A DNA stretch of 23,494 nt from Microbacteriaceae bacterium. GTDB taxonomy: Bacteria; Actinomycetota; Actinomycetes; Actinomycetales; Microbacteriaceae. The notes under the pieces are model-generated. The model saw only the letters and a program-made list of their open reading frames with translations. It had not been told where the DNA came from and searched no databases. The translations under genes and the position numbers were made by a program. Positions 6,844-17,359 of this stretch are shown here, piece by piece. Each line of letters opens with the position of its first letter. The first letter of the stretch is position 1. The DNA lies in the NCBI GenBank assembly GCA_026785785.1, contig JAJAZI010000130.1, positions 1-23,494 on the forward strand. Reading direction: 5' to 3'.

Positions 6844-8092
6844 CGCCGCTCAGAACACACCGCCTTCCCCGGCAGAGGAAGACGCGGTGGATCCGCACGC
6901 CCTCATGAGCGTGATCGACACCCGTGAGGAGTACCTTGCCGCCGTCGAGACACTCGCCGGCGGGCACGGGCCCATCGCCATTGACGCGGAGCGGGCATCC
7001 GGATTCCGCTACTCCCAGCGCGCCTACCTGATCCAGGTGTTCCGGCGCGGCGCCGGGATCTTCCTCTTCGACCCCCCGGCGATCGGCTCCTTCGAGGAGC
7101 TCAACGCCGCGATCCACGAGGACGAATGGGTGCTGCACGCCGCGAGCCAGGACCTCGCCTGCCTGCGGGAGGTCGGCCTCGACCCGACCAGGATCTTCGA
7201 CACCGAACTGGGCGCGCGACTCGCGGGGCTGCCGCGGGTCGGGCTCGGAACCGTGGTGGAGAGCCTTCTCGGCATCCATCTCGCCAAGGAGCACTCGGCG
7301 GCCGACTGGTCGACGAGGCCGCTCCCCCAATCGTGGCTCGTCTATGCCGCTCTCGACGTGGAACTGCTCGTCGACCTGCGCGACGCCATGGGGCGGGTGC
7401 TGCAGGAACAGCGAAAGACGGGAATTGCGGAGCAGGAGTTCGCTGCGGTGCTCACCCGCGAGGTGAAGCCCGTGAAGACGGATGCCTGGCGCCGACTGAC
7501 CGGGCTGAGCACCGTGCGCGGCGCGCTCAACCTCGCCGTAGCCCGGCAACTCTGGCACGCGCGAGATGCCTTCGCTCGCGAGATCGACACCTCGCCGGGA
7601 CGGCTCGTGCCGGATTCCTCCGTCGTCGCCGCGGCGCGCACCCTGCCGGAGTCCAAGCGGGACCTCGCCGCGCTGCGCGAGTTCAACGGCAGGGCCAGCC
7701 GCTCCGAGCTCGGCAGGTGGTGGGAGGCGATCGAAGCCGGCAAGGCGTCCACCGACCTGCCGCCCCTCCACGTCGCCAGCGACGCCGTGCCGCCCGCGCG
7801 GGTCTGGTCGGATCGCAATCCCCCGGCCGACAAGCGCCTGAAGATCTCCAAGGCCGCGATCGCCGACGTGTCGGTGCTGCTCGACGTTCCCGTCGAGAAC
7901 CTCCTCCTGCCCGAGACGCTGCGCCGGCTGGCCTGGTCGCCGCCCGCTCCGCTCGAGCTCGCCGCACTGCAGCAGGCCATGCGCGAACTCGGCGCACGCC
8001 AGTGGCAGATTGACGCAACCGCACAGGTAATCCTCAATGCCTTTGTGGATGCTGGCCAAAACAGCGTCGAACCCGGGCACGCCGAGTCGTAG
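6836..8092 (+). CDS. rnd: Ribonuclease D-like 3'-5' exonuclease with HRDC domain
   Basis: The DEDDy-type exoribonuclease has 418 residues and probably trims RNA 3' ends such as tRNA precursors. The catalytic motifs are complete: Exo I Ile-Asp-Ala-Glu (Asp50, Glu52), Exo II with Asp106 in Ala-Ser-Gln-Asp-Leu, and Exo III Tyr170-X3-Asp174. An HRDC nucleic-acid-binding domain follows at about residues 213-300, and a further helical region fills the C terminus, as is usual in actinobacterial homologues. The GTG start at 6836 overlaps the DUF3000 gene. A downstream in-frame GTG at 6887 has AGAGGAA at good spacing and is an alternative start that would leave every motif intact. The stop is followed by about 75 bp carrying the fadA promoter region. 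Confidence 0.93.
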   Translation: MSNAAQNTPPSPAEEDAVDPHALMSVIDTREEYLAAVETLAGGHGPIAIDAERASGFRYSQRAYLIQVFRRGAGIFLFDPPAIGSFEELNAAIHEDEWVLHAASQDLACLREVGLDPTRIFDTELGARLAGLPRVGLGTVVESLLGIHLAKEHSAADWSTRPLPQSWLVYAALDVELLVDLRDAMGRVLQEQRKTGIAEQEFAAVLTREVKPVKTDAWRRLTGLSTVRGALNLAVARQLWHARDAFAREIDTSPGRLVPDSSVVAAARTLPESKRDLAALREFNGRASRSELGRWWEAIEAGKASTDLPPLHVASDAVPPARVWSDRNPPADKRLKISKAAIADVSVLLDVPVENLLLPETLRRLAWSPPAPLELAALQQAMRELGARQWQIDATAQVILNAFVDAGQNSVEPGHAES

Positions 8093-8100
8093 GAACAGTC

Positions 8101-8113
8101 AAAGGATTCCTTT
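8101..8113. promoter_or_regulatory. Perfect 13-nt palindrome upstream of fadAB
   Basis: AAAGGA-T-TCCTTT is a perfect 6-bp dyad around a single central base. It lies 55 bp before the fadA start, right after the RNase D stop. A TACGCT -10 candidate at 8131-8136 would place the right arm (8108-8113) at the -35 position. This is a good place for a repressor. The loop is too small for an efficient terminator. The regulator is unknown. Confidence 0.45.
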
Positions 8114-8167
8114 GCCCTTTTCGCCCCGCCTACGCTCGTGAGTATCCGTACCTGAGTTGGAGGCATT

Positions 8168-9382
8168 GTGGCCGAGAGAGCTGAAGTCGTGTTTGTCGAC
8201 GGGGTGCGCACCCCGTTCGGTCGAGCTGGCGAAAAGGGAATGTACTGGCAGACGAGGGCCGACGACCTCGTCGTCAAGGCAATCATCGGGTTGCTCGAGC
8301 GCAACCCGAACGTTCCGAAAGACCGGATCGACGAAGTCGCCATCGCCGCGACCACCCAGACCGGCGACCAGGGCCTGACCCTGGGCCGCACGGCATCCAT
8401 CCTCGCGGGCCTGCCCCGCTCGGTTCCCGGCTACGCCATCGACCGCATGTGCGCCGGGGCGATGACCGCCGTGACCGCGACCGCCGGAGGGATCGCCTTC
8501 GGCGCCTATGACCTCGTCATCGCCGGCGGAGTCGAGCACATGGGTCGGCACCCGATGGGCTCGGGCGTCGACCCGAACCCGCGGTTCCAGTCGGAGAAGC
8601 TCGTCAACGCCGAGGCCCTCAACATGGGAAACACGGCCGAGCGCATCCACGACCGCTTCCCGCACCTGACCAAGGAGCGCGCCGACCGATTCGCCCTCGG
8701 GAGCCAGCAGAAGACCACCCAGGCCTATCTTGACGGCAAGATCCAGCCCGACCTCATCCCCGTCGCGACCCGCAGCGCGAGCGGCTGGGGTCTGGCCACG
8801 GTCGACGAGGCCCCACGCCCCGAGACGACGCTCGAGGGCCTCGCCGCCCTGCGCACGCCGTTCCGCCCGCACGGACGCGTGACCGCCGGCAACTCGTCCG
8901 GACTCAACGACGGTGCGACCGCGAGCCTGCTCGCGAGCGCCGACGCGGCGAAGGAACTCGGCCTGACCGGGAAGATGCGGCTCGTGAGCTTCGCGTTCGC
9001 CGGCGTCGAGCCCGAGATCATGGGAATCGGACCGGTCCCCTCGACCGAGAAGGCCCTCCGCAAGGCGGGACTCACGATCAACGACATCGGACTGTTCGAG
9101 CTCAACGAGGCCTTCGCGATTCAGGTGCTGTCGCTCCTGGACCACTTCGGCATCGACGACGAGGACCCGCGGGTCAACCAGTGGGGCGGCGCGATCGCTG
9201 TCGGGCATCCGCTCGCCTCGTCCGGCGTCCGGCTGATGATCCAGCTGGCGGCGCAGTTCGCCGAGCACCCCGAGGTGCGCTACGGGCTCACCGCCATGTG
9301 CATCGGCCTCGGCCAGGGCGGATCCGTCATCTGGGAGAACCCGCACTACACCGGCAAGCGCAACCCACGGAAGGGAAAGTAG
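8168..9382 (+). CDS. fadA: Acetyl-CoA acyltransferase (thiolase), beta-oxidation beta subunit
   Basis: The 404-residue thiolase cleaves 3-ketoacyl-CoA to acetyl-CoA and a shortened acyl-CoA, the last step of beta-oxidation. The nucleophile is Cys95 in Asp-Arg-Met-Cys-Ala-Gly-Ala-Met. The Asn-Glu-Ala-Phe motif is at 313-316, His347 in Gly-His-Pro-Leu-Ala-Ser-Ser-Gly, and the second Cys378 in Cys-Ile-Gly-Leu-Gly-Gln-Gly. The GTG start has GGAGG 4 nt upstream. The fadB start codon follows its stop with no gap, so the two are co-translated. Length and pairing match the M. tuberculosis trifunctional enzyme genes (Rv0859 and Rv0860), so an alpha2beta2 complex is likely. A biosynthetic thiolase is less likely because of the fadB partner. 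Confidence 0.95.
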   Translation: MAERAEVVFVDGVRTPFGRAGEKGMYWQTRADDLVVKAIIGLLERNPNVPKDRIDEVAIAATTQTGDQGLTLGRTASILAGLPRSVPGYAIDRMCAGAMTAVTATAGGIAFGAYDLVIAGGVEHMGRHPMGSGVDPNPRFQSEKLVNAEALNMGNTAERIHDRFPHLTKERADRFALGSQQKTTQAYLDGKIQPDLIPVATRSASGWGLATVDEAPRPETTLEGLAALRTPFRPHGRVTAGNSSGLNDGATASLLASADAAKELGLTGKMRLVSFAFAGVEPEIMGIGPVPSTEKALRKAGLTINDIGLFELNEAFAIQVLSLLDHFGIDDEDPRVNQWGGAIAVGHPLASSGVRLMIQLAAQFAEHPEVRYGLTAMCIGLGQGGSVIWENPHYTGKRNPRKGK

Positions 9383-11512
9383 ATGACCATCGCTACCGCA
9401 TACGGAGACCTCACCGCCCTGTCCGGCGACGAGGTCGTGACGCACTCCTACGTGCGCGACGTTCGGCTCGCCAGCGGCGCCACCATCGCCCTCATCACGC
9501 TCGACAACGACCGCGACCACACCAGGCCGAACACGCTCGGTCCCGTGACGCTCATGGAACTCGGCTCCGTGCTCGACGCCCAGCGCGACCGCGCAGCGAA
9601 CGGCGAGATCGCAGGCGTCGCCATCACCGGCAAGCCGTTCATCCTGGCCGCGGGCGCCGACCTCAGCAAGGTCAGCGAGATCCCGAGTACGGCGGTCGCG
9701 AAGCAGCTCGCCCAGCTCGGCCACGAGGTTCTCGGCAAGCTCGACGATCTCGGCGTGCCCACCTTCGTGTTCATCAACGGGCTCGCGCTCGGCGGCGGCC
9801 TCGAGGTGGCCCTCAACGCGAACTACCGCACGATCGACCGCGGCGTCCCTGCCGTGGCCCTCCCCGAGGTGTTCCTCGGAATCATTCCCGGCTGGGGAGG
9901 AGCGTGGATCCTGCCGAACCTCATCGGCATCGAGAATGCTCTCAAGGTCATCATCGAGAACCCCCTCAAGAACAACAGAACGCTAAAGGGCGAGGAGGCG
10001 TTCGAACTCGGTATCGCCGACGCGATCTTCGACTCGGGCAACTTCCTCGAGGACTCACTGAAGTTCGCGGATGGGGTGATCTCAGGCTCGGTCGTCGTGA
10101 AGCGCCCGAACGTGCCCGGCAAGCTGGAACGCGCCGTGAAGTGGGATGCGGCTGTCGGGATCGCCCGCAAGATGCTGGAGAGCCGCATCGGCACGGTCGC
10201 CCAGTCGCCGTACAAGGCGCTCGACCTCATCAAGGCGGCCAAGAACACCGACAGGGCGACCGGCTTCGCCGCCGAGGACGAGGCGCTGGCCGAGCTGATC
10301 TCCGGAGACCAGTTCCGGGCGAGCATCTACGCCTTCAATCTCGTGCAGAAGCGCGCGAAGCGGCCGACCGGTGCCCCCGACAAGGCGCTTGCGAAGCCGG
10401 TCACCAAGGTCGGCGTGATCGGCGCCGGCCTGATGGCCAGCCAGTTCGCGCTGCTGTTCGTGCGCCGGCTCAAGGTGCCCGTCGTGATCACCGACCTCGA
10501 CCAGGCCCGCGTGGACAAGGGTGTGGACTACATCCGCGGCGAGATCAACACGCTCGAAAGCAAGGGCAAGATCAACCGCGACGAGTCGAACCGGCTCAAG
10601 GCACTGGTGACCGGCACCACCGACAAGGCGGACTTCGCCGACGCGGACTGGATCATCGAGGCGGTCTTCGAGGAGCTCGGCGTCAAGCAGGACGTCTTCG
10701 CCGAGATCGAGAAGCACGTGTCCGACACCGCGGTACTCGCCACGAACACCTCGTCGCTATCGGTCGAGCAGATCGGCGCGAAGCTTGCCCATCCGGAACG
10801 CCTTGTCGGCTTCCACTTCTTCAACCCCGTCGCGGTCATGCCGCTGGTCGAGGTCGTCAGGGCCCCGTCGACCGACGATGCGACCCTCAGCACGGCGATG
10901 GTCACCGCCGCGAAGCTGTACAAGAACGCCGTCATCACGACAGACACCCCCGGCTTCGTCGTCAACCGCATCCTCGCCAAGCTCCTGGGCGAGGCGATGC
11001 ACGCGGTCGACACGGGGACGCCCTTCGAGATCGTCGACAGGGCGATCGCCCCGTTCGGCCTGCCGATGACGCCGTTCGAGCTGCTCGAGCTCGTCGGGCT
11101 CAAGGTCGGGGCGCACGTGCTCGACACCCACCACGCCGCGTTCCCCGACCGGTTCTTCGAAAGTAAGAACCTGCACGCCCTCGCCGAGCACGGACAGATC
11201 TTCGAGCGCGACGCGAAAGGCAAGATCAAGGGCTTCGACAAGAAGGCCGTCTCGATCGTAAAGGGTGGGAAGTCGCCGATGACGGGCGAGGAGATCCTGC
11301 GCCGGGTCGAGGACGGACTCGCCGACGAGATCCACCGGATGCTCGAGGACGGCGTCGTGGAGGCCCCGGAGGACATCGACCTCTGCCTCATCCTCGGGGC
11401 GGGCTGGCCGTTCCAGATGGGCGGGGCGACCCCGTACCTCGACCGCGTCGGTGCGTCGGAACGCGTCTTCGGCGGCACCTTCCATACTCCGCCGATCCGC
11501 GGCATGGAGTAG
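9383..11512 (+). CDS. fadB: Fused enoyl-CoA hydratase / 3-hydroxyacyl-CoA dehydrogenase
   Basis: The 709-residue multifunctional beta-oxidation alpha subunit hydrates trans-2-enoyl-CoA and oxidises the L-3-hydroxyacyl-CoA with NAD+. The N-terminal crotonase domain (about 25-300) has the oxyanion-hole Ala-Ala-Gly-Ala-Asp-Leu (89-94) and the two expected catalytic glutamates, Glu141 after Leu-Gly-Gly-Gly-Leu and Glu162 in Leu-Pro-Glu-Val. The dehydrogenase part begins near 340 with the Rossmann motif Gly-Val-Ile-Gly-Ala-Gly-Leu-Met. The family signature His-Phe-Phe-Asn-Pro is near 477, and C-terminal helical domains follow. The ATG comes directly after the fadA stop, with AGGGAAAG upstream. A strong terminator follows the gene. 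Together with FadA it forms a complete hydratase-dehydrogenase-thiolase module; the acyl-CoA dehydrogenase must be encoded elsewhere. Confidence 0.96.
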   Translation: MTIATAYGDLTALSGDEVVTHSYVRDVRLASGATIALITLDNDRDHTRPNTLGPVTLMELGSVLDAQRDRAANGEIAGVAITGKPFILAAGADLSKVSEIPSTAVAKQLAQLGHEVLGKLDDLGVPTFVFINGLALGGGLEVALNANYRTIDRGVPAVALPEVFLGIIPGWGGAWILPNLIGIENALKVIIENPLKNNRTLKGEEAFELGIADAIFDSGNFLEDSLKFADGVISGSVVVKRPNVPGKLERAVKWDAAVGIARKMLESRIGTVAQSPYKALDLIKAAKNTDRATGFAAEDEALAELISGDQFRASIYAFNLVQKRAKRPTGAPDKALAKPVTKVGVIGAGLMASQFALLFVRRLKVPVVITDLDQARVDKGVDYIRGEINTLESKGKINRDESNRLKALVTGTTDKADFADADWIIEAVFEELGVKQDVFAEIEKHVSDTAVLATNTSSLSVEQIGAKLAHPERLVGFHFFNPVAVMPLVEVVRAPSTDDATLSTAMVTAAKLYKNAVITTDTPGFVVNRILAKLLGEAMHAVDTGTPFEIVDRAIAPFGLPMTPFELLELVGLKVGAHVLDTHHAAFPDRFFESKNLHALAEHGQIFERDAKGKIKGFDKKAVSIVKGGKSPMTGEEILRRVEDGLADEIHRMLEDGVVEAPEDIDLCLILGAGWPFQMGGATPYLDRVGASERVFGGTFHTPPIRGME

Positions 11513-11525
11513 CCCGGAAGCCCGG

Positions 11526-11573
11526 AAGAGCCCCGCCCTCCCGGCCGTCAGGCTGGGTGGGCGGGGCTCTTTT
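11526..11573 (+). terminator. Strong rho-independent terminator after fadAB
   Basis: A perfect 13-bp stem (11526-11538 with 11559-11571) encloses a second 7-bp stem (CCCGGCC with GGCTGGG, one G-U pair) and a 4-nt loop. The run of T at 11570-11573 overlaps the end of the stem. It lies 14 bp after the fadB stop. dxs converges on it from the right, so the hairpin may also stop dxs transcripts, though without a U tract in that direction. Confidence 0.85.
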
Positions 11574-11606
11574 CGTGCCGTTCGCTGCAGTGTGCCCGGG
11601 CGCAGC

Positions 11607-13562
11607 TCACTCGTTCTTCAGCGACGACGGATTCAGCTGCCTGGCGTCCGCGGCAGCCTTGGGCAGAGGCCGGGCGACGGGAATCTTGCTCCCGAGCACC
11701 TGCGCGACGACATCCCGCGCGATCTTTTGCGGCGTCAGGCCGAACTGCTCGAGGATCTCGGCGCGCGAGGCGTGATCGATGAACTGGTCGGGAAGGCCGA
11801 GCTCGGTCACCGCGGTGTCGACGCCGGCGGCGCGGAGGTCCTGGCGGATGCGGGTGCCCACGCCCCCGACGCGGATGCCGTCCTCGATCGAGATGACGAT
11901 GCGGTGCTCGGCCGCCAGGGTGATGATGCTCTTCGGCACCGGGACCACCCACCGGGGGTCGACGACGGTGGCGCCGATGCCCTGCGCGTCGAGCCGCTCC
12001 GCGACCTGCAGGCCCAGCTCGGCCATCGGGCCGACCGTCACGATCAGGACATCCTTGTGCGACGCATCGCGCAGCACGTCGACGCCGTCCTCGAGGCGCC
12101 GGACGGCGTCGAACTCGTTGCCCACGCTGCCCTTCGAGAAGCGCACGACGGTCGGGCCGTCGGTGACCGCGACGGCCTCGCCGAGCTCCTCACGCAGCCT
12201 CGACGCGTCCCGCGGGGCGCTCAGGCGGATGCCGGGGATAACCTGCAGGATCGCGAGGTCCCACATGCCGTGGTGGCTGGGGCCGTCCGGGCCGGTGACG
12301 CCGGCCCGGTCGAGCACGAACGTGACGCCGGCCTTGTGCAGGGCGACGTCCATGAGCACCTGGTCGAACGCGCGGTTGATGAAGGTTGCGTACAGGGCGA
12401 CAACGGGGTGCAGCCCGCCGAAGGCCATCCCGGCCGCCGAGGTCACCGCGTGCTGTTCGGCGATGCCGACATCGAGCACCCGGTCCGGGTACTTCTGGGC
12501 GAACTTGTGCAGTCCGGTAGGGCGCAGCATCGCGGCGGTGATCCCCACGATCGTGTCGTCCTTGTCGGCGAGCTTCACGATCTCGTCCGAGAAGACGGAG
12601 GTCCAGGATGCCGTGCCGGGGGCGCCGATCGGTTCGCCCGTCTCCGGGTCGATCTGGCCGACGGCGTGGAACTGGTCGGCGTCGTCCTGGCGTGCGGGCT
12701 GGTAGCCGTGACCCTTCTGGGTGATGGCGTGCACGATCACCGGGCCGTCGTAGTTCTTCGCCTGCTCGAGAGCCTCACGCAACGCTGCGATATCGTGGCC
12801 GTGGATCGGACCGATGTACTTGATGTCGAGGTTGGAGTAGAGCGCCTCGTTGTTGCTGAACCGCGACAGGAAGCCGTGAAGCCCTCCGCGCACGCCGCGG
12901 TAGAACGCCTGCCCCGGTGCGCCGAACCGGTCGAACAGGCTGCGGCTCGAGAGGTAGAGGTTGCGGTACGACCTCCTGGTACGCACGGTGTTCAGGAACC
13001 GCGCCATTCCGCCGATGGTGGGCGCGTAGGAGCGGCCGTTGTCGTTGACGACGATCACGAGCTTGCGCTTGTTGTCGTCGCTGATGTTGTTGAGCGCCTC
13101 CCAGGTCATGCCGCCGGTGAGGGCACCGTCGCCGACGATCGCGACTACATGGCGGTCGTTCTGCCCCGTCATCGTGAACGAGCGGGAGATCCCGTCCGCC
13201 CAGGACAGTGAGCTCGACGCGTGCGAGCTCTCCACGACGTCGTGCACCGATTCGGAGCGCTGCGGATAGCCGGCGAGTCCGCCGCGCTCACGCAGCCGGC
13301 TGAAGTCCTGCCGGCCCGTGAGTAGCTTGTGCACGTAGGACTGGTGTCCCGTGTCGAAGACGATCGGGTCCTTCGGCGAGTCGAACACCCGGTGGATCGC
13401 GAGCGTCAGCTCGACGACACCGAGGTTGGGGCCGAGGTGGCCCCCCGTCTTGGAGACCTCCCCAACCAGAAACGTCCGGATCTCCGCGGCAAGCTCGACA
13501 AGCTGCTCCGGCGATAGCGAATCGAGGTCGCGAGGACCGCAGATTTTCTCGAGGAGCGTCAT
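11607..13562 (-). CDS. dxs: 1-deoxy-D-xylulose-5-phosphate synthase
   Basis: The thiamine-diphosphate enzyme condenses pyruvate and glyceraldehyde-3-phosphate, the entry and control step of the MEP isoprenoid pathway. Its 651 residues are normal for DXS. The TPP/Mg site is Gly-Asp-Gly (144-146) through Asn158-Asn159. His42 and His73 are in conserved active-site stretches. The catalytic Glu369 sits in Gly-Ile-Ala-Glu-Gln-His, and His430-His431 in Pro-Ser-His-His-Gly. The frame is open for 33 more codons upstream, but the conserved protein begins at ATG 13562. There a TAGACT -10 sits 7 nt upstream and no Shine-Dalgarno is visible, pointing to a leaderless mRNA. It lies 34 bp from the acnA stop on the same strand, so read-through from acnA is also possible. 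Confidence 0.96.
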   Translation of the reverse strand: MTLLEKICGPRDLDSLSPEQLVELAAEIRTFLVGEVSKTGGHLGPNLGVVELTLAIHRVFDSPKDPIVFDTGHQSYVHKLLTGRQDFSRLRERGGLAGYPQRSESVHDVVESSHASSSLSWADGISRSFTMTGQNDRHVVAIVGDGALTGGMTWEALNNISDDNKRKLVIVVNDNGRSYAPTIGGMARFLNTVRTRRSYRNLYLSSRSLFDRFGAPGQAFYRGVRGGLHGFLSRFSNNEALYSNLDIKYIGPIHGHDIAALREALEQAKNYDGPVIVHAITQKGHGYQPARQDDADQFHAVGQIDPETGEPIGAPGTASWTSVFSDEIVKLADKDDTIVGITAAMLRPTGLHKFAQKYPDRVLDVGIAEQHAVTSAAGMAFGGLHPVVALYATFINRAFDQVLMDVALHKAGVTFVLDRAGVTGPDGPSHHGMWDLAILQVIPGIRLSAPRDASRLREELGEAVAVTDGPTVVRFSKGSVGNEFDAVRRLEDGVDVLRDASHKDVLIVTVGPMAELGLQVAERLDAQGIGATVVDPRWVVPVPKSIITLAAEHRIVISIEDGIRVGGVGTRIRQDLRAAGVDTAVTELGLPDQFIDHASRAEILEQFGLTPQKIARDVVAQVLGSKIPVARPLPKAAADARQLNPSSLKNE

Positions 13563-13569
13563 GGCGTCG

Positions 13570-13575
13570 AGTCTA
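13570..13575 (-). promoter_or_regulatory. Leaderless -10 element for dxs
   Basis: On the - strand TAGACT (13575-13570) fits TANNNT and ends 7 nt before the dxs ATG. It lies in the short gap between the acnA stop and dxs. No Shine-Dalgarno or clear -35 is visible. This gives dxs a promoter separate from acnA. Confidence 0.55.
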
Positions 13576-13596
13576 CTTCCGGCTTGCTCGGAGCTT

Positions 13597-16419
<2,823 letters not shown>

Positions 16420-16478
16420 GTCGAGTCTCCCTTGCTGACGTCTGCTAATCCTGACCGCCGACCTGCGGGCGTGCCACC

Positions 16479-16492
16479 AAGGCAAGCCTAAG
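16479..16492. promoter_or_regulatory. Possible acnA -10 within an iron-box-like half-site
   Basis: On the - strand the stretch TTAGGCTTGCCTT includes TAGGCT (16490-16485), a TANNNT -10 candidate for acnA that would give a leader of about 59 nt. It also resembles the left half of a DtxR/IdeR box, but the right half is poor. A 6-bp hairpin lies just upstream (16507-16512 with 16518-16523). Evidence for either role is modest. Confidence 0.3.
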
Positions 16493-16532
16493 TGTCGCGG
16501 GTGTTCGCTCGCAGAGGGCGAGCCATCGAAAG

Positions 16533-16550
16533 TATCTCGACGTCAAGATA
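16533..16550. promoter_or_regulatory. 18-bp palindromic operator upstream of acnA
   Basis: TATCTCGACGTCAAGATA pairs at 8 of 9 positions (one C/A mismatch). It lies in a locally AT-rich patch between the DUF3159 stop and acnA. The length, centre GACGTC and outer TATCT/AGATA arms look like a MarR-family operator. In Streptomyces the MarR-type regulator TamR is reported to control aconitase; I cannot check its operator sequence here. No regulator gene is adjacent. Confidence 0.6.
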
Positions 16551-16583
16551 AATCATTATGGCACAGGCGACAGCTCGCCGCCG

Positions 16584-17357
16584 CTATGCCGCGGCGTTTT
16601 CCCGCCGGTACACGCTTCGGACCAGCATCCAGGTCACCCAGAGCATGACCGCGTAGAGCGGCACGCCGAGCACGAGCTTGACGGTGCCGAGCAGCTCGAC
16701 CTCGCCCGCGAAGTAGAGGGGCAGCTCGGCGACGAGCCGCAGCAGGAACAGCCCGCACCAGAGCACTGTCGCGAGCGTCAGGACGCGCATCTTCCCGGGG
16801 TTGTTCCGCCATTCGAGGCCGTCGTTGCTGAGCACGCCGACGATGAGCCCGATGAGGGGATGGCGCGCGAGGATGCTCACGACGAGCACGAGAAGGGAGA
16901 CCGCGTTGATGATGAGCCCTGGAACGAAGTTGTCCTCCGGCTTGCCGGTGAACAGCGCGAGGCCTGCTGAGATGGCGACACCGCCAACGCCGGCAAAGGC
17001 CTGGTTCACGGACGAGCGGGAGATGAGCCTGACCACGACGAACCCGATCGCGATCGCGACGGGCACGAGCACCGCGGCGGCGAGGTTCTCGGTGGCGGCG
17101 TAGATCACCAGGAAGCCGAGGGCCGGGAGGATCGCCTCGATGATGCCCCGCACGCCCCCGACGGCCTTGAGGAGCGAGGCGGCGGTGGGCATCTCCCCGG
17201 GGGCGACCTGCCCGATCCCCGCATTCCTCACCGCGAAGCCGAGGGCCTCGCGCAGGGACGGCTCGCTCACGGGCTCGGGTGAGGGCGGGGCCCCGGCGGG
17301 ATCGGGCACGATCGGGTCGGGCCGGGTCGCCTCGGGCCCGCCCTGGAGCTCCGTCAC
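16584..17357 (-). CDS. DUF3159-family membrane protein
   Basis: The 257-residue integral membrane protein is of the actinobacterial family DUF3159, function unknown to me. The first 30 or so residues are Pro/Glu-rich and probably cytoplasmic and disordered. About six hydrophobic segments follow, near 73-90, 93-112, 120-137, 145-163, 190-212 and 223-247. No transport or enzyme motif is recognised. The GTG start at 17357 lies 2 bp from the DUF3710 stop, with GGGAGAG upstream inside that gene, so it is the third gene of the dut operon. In M. tuberculosis, as I recall, homologues sit in the same dut cluster but with an OB-fold gene and trk potassium-uptake genes nearby; these are absent here, and acnA follows instead. 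Confidence 0.85.
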   Translation of the reverse strand: MTELQGGPEATRPDPIVPDPAGAPPSPEPVSEPSLREALGFAVRNAGIGQVAPGEMPTAASLLKAVGGVRGIIEAILPALGFLVIYAATENLAAAVLVPVAIAIGFVVVRLISRSSVNQAFAGVGGVAISAGLALFTGKPEDNFVPGLIINAVSLLVLVVSILARHPLIGLIVGVLSNDGLEWRNNPGKMRVLTLATVLWCGLFLLRLVAELPLYFAGEVELLGTVKLVLGVPLYAVMLWVTWMLVRSVYRRENAAA

Positions 17358-17359
17358 GG

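Noticed and set aside
8099..9724. A 541-codon frame on the - strand antisense to fadA and the start of fadB
   Set aside because: Same reason: compositional shadow opposite two complete beta-oxidation genes, with no Shine-Dalgarno, -10 or recognisable domain.
16479..16497. DtxR/IdeR iron box upstream of acnA
   Set aside because: Only the left half (TTAGG...GCCT) resembles the consensus; the right half mismatches at most positions. Kept only as a low-confidence -10 region.
16579..16600. Hairpin CGCCGC-N6-GCGGCG followed by TTTT on the + strand
   Set aside because: It looks like a + strand terminator, but no + strand gene ends there. It overlaps the Ala-rich C-terminal codons and stop of DUF3159, which explain the GC repeat.
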